Shown piece by piece: positions 7,950 through 16,310 of a stretch of DNA of 61,055 bases. The stretch covers positions 1-61,055 of the forward strand of contig JAZUBA010000070.1 in the NCBI GenBank assembly GCA_045638265.1, read 5' to 3'. This DNA is from RGIG4140 sp045638265 (GTDB lineage Bacteria > Pseudomonadota > Alphaproteobacteria > CAAHEQ01 > UBA3637). Position 1 is the stretch's first letter; the number at the start of each line of letters is the position of its first letter. Both the position numbers and the translations under genes were made by a program. The notes below the pieces were generated by a model. That model did no database searches. It saw only the letters and a list, made by a program, of their open reading frames with translations, and was not told where the DNA came from.

Positions 7950-9271
7950 TGGAACAATTTGAAAAACCGGTTCTGTCTGTTACAGAAATTTCTTTATCTT
8001 TAAAATCTTGTGTAGAACAAATTTTTGGCGATATTCGTGTCCGTGGTGAAGTGATGGGGGTTAAGAAAGCTCCATCTGGCCATACCTATTTTTCTTTAAA
8101 GGATAACGATTCGGTTTTATCAGCTATTTGTTGGAGAGGAAGAGATAAAACAACAAACGACTCGCTACAAGATGGCTTGGAGATTATTTGTCATGGAAAA
8201 CTCTCAACATATCCAGGTCGCTCAAATTATCAAATGATTGTTGACAGTGCAGAGCCCGCTGGTATTGGCGCTTTCTTAAAATTATTAAACGAAAGAAAGA
8301 TAAAGCTTGAAAAAGAAGGTTTGTTTGATTCATCACGTAAAAAAAACATCCCTTTCTTACCAAATGTTATCGGTGTCGTAACCAGTCCCTCTGGTGCTGT
8401 TATTCGTGATATTATGCATCGTCTTAATGATCGGTTTCCCAGACATGTACTCCTTTGGCCCGTTCTTGTACAAGGTGATGGTGCGGCTGAACAAATTACT
8501 CAAGCCATTCAGGGTTTTAATAACATTCCACAAGAAGGTATAACAACCGAATCAGGATTTATTCCTCGACCTGATCTATTGATTGTAGCAAGAGGTGGTG
8601 GTAGTTTTGAAGATTTATGGTGTTTTAATGAAGAAAACGTTGTTCGTGCCACTGCCGAATCATATATTCCCATTATTTCAGCTGTTGGACACGAAACAGA
8701 TACAACTTTAATTGATTATGCCTCTGATTTAAGAGCTCCAACACCAACTGGTGCTGCCGAAAAGGCTGTCCCTGTTTTAGCAGAATTATCTGCTTATCTT
8801 AATGATGTTAACAACCGCTTAATTGATGGATTATATCGGATTATTGAAAATGCTCAAATAAAACTAGATGGGTTAATTAACGCCATGCCCAAACTAAACG
8901 ATGTCATACATTTATTTTCAGAACGCTTAACAAACTATTCAAAGCAAATGGACAGCAGTATTCTGTTTTACTTAAAATCTATTGAAAATCAATATATTAC
9001 AAACACAAAATTACTCAAATCCTATTCATATAACGCCGTTTTAGAGCGAGGCTTTTCATTAATAACGGGGAATAACGGACAAGTTTTATCCTCTGCGGCT
9101 CTTGCACAACAGCAAGAAATATTAAATATCAATTTTGCAGACGGAATAGTTTCAGCAACACCTTGCTCTCAACATATATCACGCTCTCAAACTCAAAAAA
9201 CACATCAATCAACAAAGAAGAAAAACAAACCTAACATAGAGCTGGATTTATTTTCTTTCACAATAAAATAA
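7949..9271 (+). CDS. xseA: Exodeoxyribonuclease VII large subunit
   Basis: XseA is the catalytic subunit of ExoVII, which degrades single-stranded DNA in mismatch repair and recombination. The 440-residue protein has the N-terminal OB fold (about 8-105, with RGEVMGVKKAPSGHTYFSLKD), then the catalytic core with GVVTSPSGAVIRDI, ARGGGSFEDLW and SAVGHETDTTLIDYASDLRAPTP, and a helical C-terminal part. It overlaps tadA by one base. The small subunit xseB is not in the window. Confidence 0.96.
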   Translation: MEQFEKPVLSVTEISLSLKSCVEQIFGDIRVRGEVMGVKKAPSGHTYFSLKDNDSVLSAICWRGRDKTTNDSLQDGLEIICHGKLSTYPGRSNYQMIVDSAEPAGIGAFLKLLNERKIKLEKEGLFDSSRKKNIPFLPNVIGVVTSPSGAVIRDIMHRLNDRFPRHVLLWPVLVQGDGAAEQITQAIQGFNNIPQEGITTESGFIPRPDLLIVARGGGSFEDLWCFNEENVVRATAESYIPIISAVGHETDTTLIDYASDLRAPTPTGAAEKAVPVLAELSAYLNDVNNRLIDGLYRIIENAQIKLDGLINAMPKLNDVIHLFSERLTNYSKQMDSSILFYLKSIENQYITNTKLLKSYSYNAVLERGFSLITGNNGQVLSSAALAQQQEILNINFADGIVSATPCSQHISRSQTQKTHQSTKKKNKPNIELDLFSFTIK

Positions 9272-9308
9272 TTACATTGTAACAACATTATTTGTACGAG
9301 TTTTAGTT

Positions 9309-10217
9309 ATGACACAATCAATATTTTTAAAAAATTCTAAACCCTCCTATTTTTGTAATTACAAAACACTTAAAAACATCACTCAATATATTTTATGTAT
9401 CTCTTTTGTAATTACAACATTACCCACCTTTGCTTTTACATTAGAAAATGAAATTCAAGACGGAAAACTCATTCGTGGTACGCTCAACAAAAATGAAATT
9501 CTTTGGGTTAACAATAAACGGGTTCACAAAAATCCGAATGGTCTTTTTTATTTTGGGATTCCTCAAAACGAAAAAAAAGTAGAAATACGAATTAAGCAAA
9601 CATTTAAAGATTTGGAAATCAACAATAACCAAACATTTCACATAGAAAAAAATACGATAAACGTTCCTCAACAAAAATGGCATACAACAATCATTAAAGG
9701 TCTTCCTCAATCCAAAGTAACCATTACTGCACAGAATCAGGAACGCATTAAAAAAGAAAATCTACTTTTAAAAGAGAAACGACAAACTTTTTCAGAAAAC
9801 TATTTTCCCATTTGTTTCCAACGCCCTATCAACAAGAATAACTATCGTATTTCAGGACATTTTGGTTCACGCAGAAAGTTAAATGGCCAAATTGGTGTCG
9901 GTCATAGTGGAACTGATTATGCTGCACCAATCGGAACACCAACTGTTGCTATTGCAGATGGTATTGTTGAGATTGTTCATTCAGATATGTTTTTGTCGGG
10001 TAAAACTATATTAATAAATCATGGCTATGGATTATTCTCATCTTACTCACATTTAAACGAGATAAAAGTTAAAACGGGAGAAAAAATAAAAAAAGGAGAT
10101 ATTGTTGGTACTGTTGGAAATACCGGTCGCTCAACTGGACCTCACTTACATTTCACAGTAACATGGTTTGAAACAAGAATTAATCCGGAACAACTATTTA
10201 ATGATTTTGGTTGTTAA
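9309..10217 (+). CDS. M23 (LytM-type) peptidase, secreted or membrane-anchored
   Basis: This is a peptidoglycan endopeptidase or its non-catalytic relative. A hydrophobic segment at about residues 26-44 acts as a signal sequence or anchor. A beta-rich middle region follows, and a C-terminal LytM domain (about 185-300) carries GHSGTDYAAPIGTP and TGPHLHFTV. These supply the zinc ligands H, D and HLH, so it is probably active. It lies 37 bases after xseA on the same strand and ends before a strong terminator. It probably remodels the wall or activates amidases in the periplasm. Confidence 0.88.
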   Translation: MTQSIFLKNSKPSYFCNYKTLKNITQYILCISFVITTLPTFAFTLENEIQDGKLIRGTLNKNEILWVNNKRVHKNPNGLFYFGIPQNEKKVEIRIKQTFKDLEINNNQTFHIEKNTINVPQQKWHTTIIKGLPQSKVTITAQNQERIKKENLLLKEKRQTFSENYFPICFQRPINKNNYRISGHFGSRRKLNGQIGVGHSGTDYAAPIGTPTVAIADGIVEIVHSDMFLSGKTILINHGYGLFSSYSHLNEIKVKTGEKIKKGDIVGTVGNTGRSTGPHLHFTVTWFETRINPEQLFNDFGC

Positions 10218-10231
10218 TTGCATAATAACAA

Positions 10232-10257
10232 AAAAATCCCCTTTTCAGGGGATTTTT
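10232..10257. terminator. Bidirectional terminator
   Basis: An 11-bp perfect stem (AAAAATCCCCT and its complement) has a 4-base loop. It has T-runs in both directions, so it serves the peptidase gene on the left and the leftward small gene ending at 10275. Confidence 0.9.
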
Positions 10258-10274
10258 CCAAATACTTAATAAAA

Positions 10275-10463
10275 TTATGCAACCTTTTTTAACTGACAAG
10301 TACAATAATCTTCCAAAAACCATTTACGATCATCAAATTCTGATTTTTTACCCTTGTTGAACTGGCTATATGGACGAAAATACCCCATTACACGAGTCCA
10401 ACATTCAACAGGTTGACGTTCGTTCTCATTTGTTTTTAAAATTTCCCCGTCTGTCAATTCCAT
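10275..10463 (-). CDS. Stand-alone NrdD C-terminal-like protein
   Basis: This is a 62-residue protein whose core, ECWTRVMGYFRPYSQFNKGKK, resembles the extreme C-terminus of class III anaerobic ribonucleotide reductases, where RVxGY surrounds the glycyl radical. The catalytic body of NrdD and the usual zinc-ribbon CxxC pairs are absent. Short proteins of this type occur in proteobacteria, and their role is not established to my knowledge. The ATG at 10463 is chosen because AGGAG precedes it; an upstream ATG would add 18 residues. It is a single gene between terminator and promoter-sized gaps. Confidence 0.6.
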   Translation of the reverse strand: MELTDGEILKTNENERQPVECWTRVMGYFRPYSQFNKGKKSEFDDRKWFLEDYCTCQLKKVA

Positions 10464-10699
10464 ACTATTATTCTCCTGTTCACTTTCAGTTTTCAACATG
10501 TTTGTTATATGTATCATTTAACCTGATAATATAAAAAATGTCAATACCTTTTTGAATCTTTTTTTACAGATCATTGATTCTTAATAAAAAAAATTTTAAA
10601 ATTCAATAATTATCTAAATCATAATTTAGTCGTGTTACACTTTTTTCTTTTATTTTATTGACTTTTGTGCTAATAAAACAAAATCAAGGTTAGAATAAA

Positions 10700-11551
10700 A
10701 TGTTGATTCGAAAAATTTTAATATCTTTATTTTTTTATATCATAAGCACTATATTTACTTATGTTTTTTTGGATTTCTTGTCTCATATTGTAAACAACAA
10801 TAAAAACCGAGTGGGGGCTTATATTCGTGTCAAAAATGAAATAAAAACCATTGAAGCTTGCCTTAATTCTATTGATGGTGTTTTTGATCACATTGTCATT
10901 ATTCATTCTAATGAAAAAGATGATGGTTCAGTTGCTTTTATGCAAGAATGGTGCAACAAACGAAAATATTGTGAAATACACGAATATCCTCATACTGTAT
11001 TTTCATCTCATGATAAGAGGTATAGACAGAAGTTTAAACCAGAAAATTCATTAGCTGCTTATTATAATTTTGGTCTTCAATTTTTTCAACCAGAAGAATG
11101 GGTAGTTAAAATTGATGCCGACCAAGTATATATCAAGCCTTTATTGTATCAATTTATGCAGAAATTTAAAAAAGGAAATGCCGATGACACAAAACAGTAT
11201 GGATTAAGAGGATATAACACATTTGTATACAATAATAAAATTGTAAAATATGGTTTAGGAGAAACAAATGGCGGATATGATTCGTTTATTATTAAGCGAA
11301 AAAATATAAAAACATTCAATCAAACACCATTCTATGAAATATTAATAACAAAAAACTGTTTAAATGGAACTCATTCTAAACCTGTTTGGTTTCATTTTAT
11401 GAAATCATTAAAATCTAACGGACATATCCGGCAATTAACAGAAGCAAAACCGAATGAAATAAAAAATTTATCAAAAAAAGAAATATATTTATTTAAAAAG
11501 TTCATTAAACCATTTTTAGTTAATTCACCTTATAAGAATGTTCAATTTTAA
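10700..11551 (+). CDS. GT-A fold glycosyltransferase, membrane-anchored
   Basis: This is a 283-residue protein with an N-terminal membrane segment (about 5-28). A family-2-like nucleotide-sugar domain begins at GAYIRVKNEIKTIEACLNSI, with the metal-binding DxD as DAD at 139-141 (KIDADQVY). The donor and acceptor cannot be told from the sequence. It is very AT-rich and stands alone, with no sugar-nucleotide genes beside it. Together with the fucosyltransferase-like gene at 21.1 kb it suggests modification of a surface glycan. Confidence 0.7.
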   Translation: MLIRKILISLFFYIISTIFTYVFLDFLSHIVNNNKNRVGAYIRVKNEIKTIEACLNSIDGVFDHIVIIHSNEKDDGSVAFMQEWCNKRKYCEIHEYPHTVFSSHDKRYRQKFKPENSLAAYYNFGLQFFQPEEWVVKIDADQVYIKPLLYQFMQKFKKGNADDTKQYGLRGYNTFVYNNKIVKYGLGETNGGYDSFIIKRKNIKTFNQTPFYEILITKNCLNGTHSKPVWFHFMKSLKSNGHIRQLTEAKPNEIKNLSKKEIYLFKKFIKPFLVNSPYKNVQF

Positions 11552-11580
11552 AATAAATTAAATTTAACATACTTTTTTAC

Positions 11581-11609
11581 TTGTAATATTTTTGTATGTC
11601 TGCTATGGT
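11581..11609 (+). promoter_or_regulatory. Predicted promoter of the 11.7-kb barrel gene
   Basis: TTGTAA, a 17-base spacer, then TATGGT preceded by TGC as an extended -10. The predicted leader is about 50 bases. Confidence 0.55.
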
Positions 11610-11668
11610 ATGAAAAGCAGGTTATCTGCTTATGATTATACAATCAAAATAAATAAAGGAGTTTATAT

Positions 11669-12445
11669 ATGTTAAAACAAACATTACTAGTTGTTAGTGT
11701 TTTATCATTAGCAACAGCAGCCTCAGCTTTAGAATCTACAAACCCGTTTTTTGGTCCTACAAAAGGTTCTATTGCCTCAACAACATCTTATGATTTCTCA
11801 ACAGATACAATCAAAAATGATTATGTTCGCATAAAAGAATATGACCATCTTCTTTCTCAAACATTACAATATGGTTTGACCGATACAGTTTCATTGGATG
11901 CTACAATTTCAAACGCTTGGAGCAAAGTAGCTGATGGGGAATCAACAGAAAAAGATGATAAAAACATTGATTTTGAAATCGGTTCAACATGGAACGTTTT
12001 AACGGGTAATACAAAAGTTCAATTAAGTGGTGCTTATGGTCAAGAAGAATCAAACAGCAACGATAATTTTGGTGCATACAAATATGCCAAAATCGGTGCT
12101 AAAGCCGGTTACAAAATGGGTATTTACACACCATACATTGCCGGTGAAACAGAAATTCCTGTTGCACAACACAAAGATGGCGACAACAATATGAAATATG
12201 AAGGTAAAGTTGGTTTGTATACCTATTGTCCAAAAATGAAATGGTCTTTAGATACAGCAGTTCGTGTTAACTACGATGAAGAAGTAGAAGCAACTGCTTA
12301 TTCAGCCGATGTTGAAGCTGCTTACCATATTACAAAGAACTGGGCAGTTAGTGCCTATGGTTCTTATGTTCTCGATGGCGAAGGTCAAGACAATATAAAT
12401 GTTTATGGCAAAAAAATCGGTTTAAGATTACGTACATCATTCTAA
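11669..12445 (+). CDS. Outer-membrane beta-barrel protein
   Basis: A signal peptide (about 1-20, cleaved after ASA) is followed by a 238-residue chain of alternating beta strands ending in the barrel signature LRLRTSF with a C-terminal phenylalanine. The family is not recognised; it resembles short porin-like proteins rather than OmpA, as there is no peptidoglycan-binding domain. A strong AAAGGAG ribosome site, a good promoter and an efficient terminator suggest high expression. Confidence 0.7.
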   Translation: MLKQTLLVVSVLSLATAASALESTNPFFGPTKGSIASTTSYDFSTDTIKNDYVRIKEYDHLLSQTLQYGLTDTVSLDATISNAWSKVADGESTEKDDKNIDFEIGSTWNVLTGNTKVQLSGAYGQEESNSNDNFGAYKYAKIGAKAGYKMGIYTPYIAGETEIPVAQHKDGDNNMKYEGKVGLYTYCPKMKWSLDTAVRVNYDEEVEATAYSADVEAAYHITKNWAVSAYGSYVLDGEGQDNINVYGKKIGLRLRTSF

Positions 12446-12455
12446 TTTTATTAAC

Positions 12456-12491
12456 AAAAAAAACACCACTTAAAAAAGTGGTGTTTTTTTT
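12456..12491 (+). terminator. Terminator of the barrel gene
   Basis: A CACCACT/AGTGGTG stem (12464-12470 with 12477-12483), extended by A/T pairing, is followed by nine T. Confidence 0.9.
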
Positions 12492-12543
12492 TATTTACAA
12501 AAATTTTTTTATCGTGTATACTTATAAAAAAGGAAATACAACA

Positions 12544-13185
12544 ATGAAAAAGTATTTTTTATTTTTATCTGTTTTACTTTTAGCACATACGTCGTTTGCG
12601 TCATGTGTTAGGTATCCAATTCAATATAATGTTAAAACAGATACTGGTAAAGTTGTTTATAACACCAAGCTTAGCCGTACAGAATTTGCTAAAGCTGCCA
12701 AAATTAAAGTATCTCCACATACAGTTGGTTTAACAGTTACACCTTCACCGATGATGGATCTTAAAACAACAAAACAAATTAGACAAACTGGTGATTCGGC
12801 TTGTGTTCAATTATCAAATGTTGAATTTACAATCAGATATGATACCATAACGGTATATATTGATAAAAAATATCCCAAAAACTCTTGTAATTTCAAGGTA
12901 ACAAAAGAACACGAAGATTATCATGTTGCTGTTTTTCAACAAGCTATTGAATTTTTTAAACCAGATATTGAAAAAGCACTCAAAAATGCTATCCAAGAAT
13001 TAAAACCTGAAAAAGTATTTTCTGAAAAACAAGCAGATGTTGTCATACAAAAACAAAAAAACCAAATTTATAAAAAGCTAAAACCCGTGATGGAACATAT
13101 TAACAAGAAAATTGTTGAAAAAAACTACGCTATTGACACGCCAGAATCATACAAAAAAACAACAAAACGTTGTAAAAAATGGTAA
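12544..13185 (+). CDS. Secreted HExxH protein, DUF922-like
   Basis: The 213-residue protein has a signal peptide ending near residue 20 (HTSFASC). The segment SCNFKVTKEHEDYHVAVF contains HExxH at 123-127, as in DUF922-type putative zinc peptidases, where the cysteine and the motif are close together. A lysine-rich helical tail follows. The ATG at 12544 has AAGGA upstream and starts at the signal peptide. A decayed paralogue lies directly downstream. Proteolytic activity is inferred only from the motif. Confidence 0.65.
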   Translation: MKKYFLFLSVLLLAHTSFASCVRYPIQYNVKTDTGKVVYNTKLSRTEFAKAAKIKVSPHTVGLTVTPSPMMDLKTTKQIRQTGDSACVQLSNVEFTIRYDTITVYIDKKYPKNSCNFKVTKEHEDYHVAVFQQAIEFFKPDIEKALKNAIQELKPEKVFSEKQADVVIQKQKNQIYKKLKPVMEHINKKIVEKNYAIDTPESYKKTTKRCKKW

Positions 13186-13189
13186 AACA

Positions 13190-13885
13190 TTAAAAAAACA
13201 TGTTTTATTTTTCATTATTCTATTTTTTTTCGCAATAAATGCTGATGCGTCAAACACTGTTAAAATCCATGTTAAAGTCAACAAAGGTATCCTTCATTAT
13301 CATCATGACCTCTCTATAAAAGAAGTATCTCAATTATGTAAAAAACCTGTTTAGGGATGCAACAAGTCTCAAACTTTCTCATAGTTTCCAAAAATTCAAT
13401 ATAAAACAACCCAATATTTCAAACAAAAATGTTATCACATTTCAGCCATTAATTTTGAATATGGCTTAAAACAATCAGATATATACATTGCAAAAGAATT
13501 TGCTAAAAATTCATGTCGTTATAATGTTATCAAAAAACATGAAGAAAAACACTATAAAGTTAATTTATATGCTTATATTTTTTTTAAATCTCAGCTTCAA
13601 AAAGAAATAAAAAAAATTGTATCAGGCATTCAACCATTCTGTGTACCTCAAAATACACCTCAATCTGAACAGGCCATATTTTACCATAAACAAGCAATAA
13701 ATAATTACATAAAACAAAGTATCACACCTTTTTTAACATTTTTAAATAATAAACGAAAAGAAAAACATGAAAAAATTGTCCACAATCCTCTTATAAAACC
13801 ATATGAATTTAGCCATTGTCCAGCAATGGACAGGCAAACCAAAAAGTTAGTTTATTCTATACTTAAAGATAAAAAGAAAAAGTAA
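13190..13885 (+). pseudogene. Decayed tandem paralogue of the HExxH gene
   Basis: One frame runs from 13190 to the TAA at 13883 and aligns with the upstream gene along its length. It has a signal-peptide-like start, then HVKVNKGILHYHHDLSIKEV, then CYHISAINFEY and NSCRYNVIKKHEEKHYKV, which matches the paralogue's cysteine-HExxH segment. The frame is broken by TAG at 13352 and TAG at 13382, and no start codon precedes the signal-like segment. No frameshift is needed. TAG ends other genes in this window, so I treat it as an ordinary stop and the locus as a young pseudogene. Confidence 0.75.
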
Positions 13886-13899
13886 AAAAGAACAAAAAC

Positions 13900-14868
13900 T
13901 TAAAACCAACGTTTTTTCTTTAAATAAGATAATTGGATAATTGCAATTAAAAACAAAAATAAGGCAACTACAAAAAAGCCTAATGGACTATTTCCAAACG
14001 GAATACCTCCTATATTAGCTCCCAACAAGCCCGTAATAAACGTCAATGGAGTAAAAATAACAATTACAATAGACATAATATACATTGTTTGGTTTAAACT
14101 AACATTTGTTTTAGAATCCAATTCTTCTTGTGTAACTGTTGAGTGATCGCGAGCCGAATTTAAATCTTCCACGGCTTTAGATAAGTCTAAATAAATTTCA
14201 CGCAACTGGTTATTGTTTTCTTCTGTTAATACCGGATGTGAAACACTTCTTAATACTTTTGCCACATCTCGTTGAGGAACTAAATAACGTCTTAACCCGA
14301 CAATTTTGTGTCGCAATAAACTTAAATTTTCTCGCAACTCCTTATTACGAAAACTTTCCGGCTCAATAACCCGTTCTTCCAGCTCATCCACTTCATCACT
14401 GATTCGTGTAATAGCATTTTCAATATGTTCCGTCATTGTTTTAACCAATTCAATAAAACAATCAGACGGCGTTTTAGGTCCATTACCCTTCCGAAACAAA
14501 GCACGTACACGCCTAACTGCTGGAATAGGACGATGGGAAAGCGTTAAAATCCGATTCTTTTCAATCCACATATGTAACGCCACCATGTCGTCAATTTCAG
14601 CTGATTTTTGCGTATTAATTCCCCTCATAACAACTAAAATGCCTTTTTTCTTAGGAAAGTAACGCGGAGAAGTGTCTTCATCAAGCAAATTTTCAATAAC
14701 ACGTTCATCCAAACGCATCTCTCGCAACCACTCTTGGTTTTCTTCATCTTTGTAGTCAATATGTATCCACATCATCTTTTCAGATGTGTTGGGTACTTTT
14801 TCCAAATCCAAAGGCTTTGCTCCACCTTTACCGTCTAAATGCAATCCGAATTCTGGTGTTATTGCCAT
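13900..14868 (-). CDS. zntB: ZntB/CorA-family metal channel
   Basis: This is a 322-residue CorA-superfamily protein with a large cytoplasmic N-terminal domain and two C-terminal membrane helices. It resembles alphaproteobacterial ZntB zinc transporters (TFITGLLGANIGGIP). The pore-entrance motif, normally GMN or GVN, reads GAN at 283-285. The signal motif for opening is otherwise in place, and the charged KKKRWF tail is typical. The substrate (zinc, magnesium or other) cannot be decided by sequence. An AAAGGA site precedes the ATG. It is transcribed away from the upstream hypothetical gene on the same strand. Confidence 0.85.
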   Translation of the reverse strand: MAITPEFGLHLDGKGGAKPLDLEKVPNTSEKMMWIHIDYKDEENQEWLREMRLDERVIENLLDEDTSPRYFPKKKGILVVMRGINTQKSAEIDDMVALHMWIEKNRILTLSHRPIPAVRRVRALFRKGNGPKTPSDCFIELVKTMTEHIENAITRISDEVDELEERVIEPESFRNKELRENLSLLRHKIVGLRRYLVPQRDVAKVLRSVSHPVLTEENNNQLREIYLDLSKAVEDLNSARDHSTVTQEELDSKTNVSLNQTMYIMSIVIVIFTPLTFITGLLGANIGGIPFGNSPLGFFVVALFLFLIAIIQLSYLKKKRWF

Positions 14869-14925
14869 TAGATATCCTTTCTGAACAAAGATTAATCTAT
14901 TTATTTTGCTTGATTAAACATAAGA

Positions 14926-15534
14926 TTATTCAATACAACAATCAACCAACTCACGTACTTTTGATTTAAAACGTTGCATCATTGATGAGCCGGCAGTAAC
15001 GGTTTCTTCAGCTTGATTTTCAGAAGAAACAGGGGTATTTGTTTCTGTTGTTTCTGAAACAGTAATAGCAGATGCTGTTTTTGTAACTGCATCTAATGAA
15101 TCCGGTTTCCATGAAATTTCTTTTACATTAATCATATTCATATTCAAACCCCAAAACAAACAATACAAATCGTAAGCTTGATTGAATAAATTGTAAGCAT
15201 CCTTGGTATTACCCATAGATTGTTGTTTTGTGCCAACTTCTAATAAACGCATAGATGTTGCTAATAAATGCTTTGAAATACACCAAACTTCTCCCTCATA
15301 TGACGGAATAATTTTTAACATTAAGTTTTTACGCATTTCACGAACATCTTGAACCATATCATAAAAACTGTTTTTACCAGTTTTTGCACCGGAAAAAATC
15401 AAATGTTCCTCAATAGAAATTAAATTCATAATAGCTATTGTCAAATCTTGATCTGAAGATAAATCTTTGGGATTTTTCTTCTTCATATTATCCATACGTT
15501 CTACAAACTCTTTTACGTTTTTTGCTTTTTCCAT
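14926..15534 (-). CDS. Hypothetical helical cytoplasmic protein
   Basis: The 202-residue protein is not recognised. It is largely helical, with a Thr/Ser/Glu-rich low-complexity stretch (about 150-185) and a basic then acidic C-terminus ending in CCIE. No signal peptide or membrane segment is seen. It starts with a good AGGAG site and is 13 bases downstream of the CPVC membrane protein gene, so the two probably form an operon. Confidence 0.6.
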   Translation of the reverse strand: MEKAKNVKEFVERMDNMKKKNPKDLSSDQDLTIAIMNLISIEEHLIFSGAKTGKNSFYDMVQDVREMRKNLMLKIIPSYEGEVWCISKHLLATSMRLLEVGTKQQSMGNTKDAYNLFNQAYDLYCLFWGLNMNMINVKEISWKPDSLDAVTKTASAITVSETTETNTPVSSENQAEETVTAGSSMMQRFKSKVRELVDCCIE

Positions 15535-15547
15535 AAGAACACTCCTT

Positions 15548-16108
15548 TTATTCTGATAATGGTAAAATATCTTCTGTCATATTTGTTTTTGTTGCACAAT
15601 CACACAACGGATAGAAATAAAACAAAGCACTGATTAACGAGACTAAAACAACGGGAACAACCACTTTTTCAAATGGAAAATGAGCATGTCCTCCATTTTT
15701 TTCTTTCATCCATGCATAAAGATTAACACCAAAAATAAAAACAAAAGCACCAATAATATTGCTTAACAAAAATGAATCGATATATAAAAATCCAATTATC
15801 ATCGGTTCATATATCATACCACCTGGAATACCTGGAATATACATCAATCCGATTGAAGCAATAGATAATCCCATTAAAATATTTTGGTATCCTTTAAAAA
15901 TCCAGTTTTTCTTATTAAACCAACGAATTAAAAAATAACCAACAATTGCCAACAAAGCTCCTGACCAAACACCGATAACACATTTATCCAAACCGGTTTT
16001 TTCAGCTAAATACAATGAAGCACCAACCGTCACCATACAAACAGGACAATTTGCCATTGCCTTAAAACTCATTAATAATACTGATAAAAAAGCACTTATT
16101 CTTAACAT
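15548..16108 (-). CDS. Membrane protein with N-terminal CPVC motif
   Basis: The 186-residue protein has about five membrane segments. The first ends in ANCPVCMVTVGAS, placing a redox-like CPVC pair at the periplasmic face, and a second cysteine pair (CDC) lies near the C-terminus. The family is not recognised. The start at 16108 follows AAGGGGA; an in-frame extension would add 32 residues of AT-rich filler. A role in thiol or metal chemistry is suggested by the cysteines only. Confidence 0.6.
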   Translation of the reverse strand: MLRISAFLSVLLMSFKAMANCPVCMVTVGASLYLAEKTGLDKCVIGVWSGALLAIVGYFLIRWFNKKNWIFKGYQNILMGLSIASIGLMYIPGIPGGMIYEPMIIGFLYIDSFLLSNIIGAFVFIFGVNLYAWMKEKNGGHAHFPFEKVVVPVVLVSLISALFYFYPLCDCATKTNMTEDILPLSE

Positions 16109-16310
16109 TATTTTCCCCTTATTATTTAGATACTCTTTGTATACTGTTTTTTTTAAAAAAATGCAACCATTAAATTTGCATTCAAAATAATAAAAATTTA
16201 CCACACAAAACGAAAATTTATCACATTTTTTTATGTTATTAATACAAAAAAATATTGCATTTTATTTTTAATATGATAAAATATATATTAACAAAAATAA
16301 GGAGTATATC

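Noticed and set aside
13112..13354. An 80-codon open frame overlapping the end of the HExxH gene
   Set aside because: Its first part is in the wrong frame of the upstream gene; its second part is the N-terminal piece of the decayed paralogue, annotated as a pseudogene.
13352..13384. Stop-codon recoding (TAG read as an amino acid)
   Set aside because: TAG ends the small gene upstream of rpe and lpoB in normal fashion, and the second copy also lacks a start codon, so decay is the simpler explanation.
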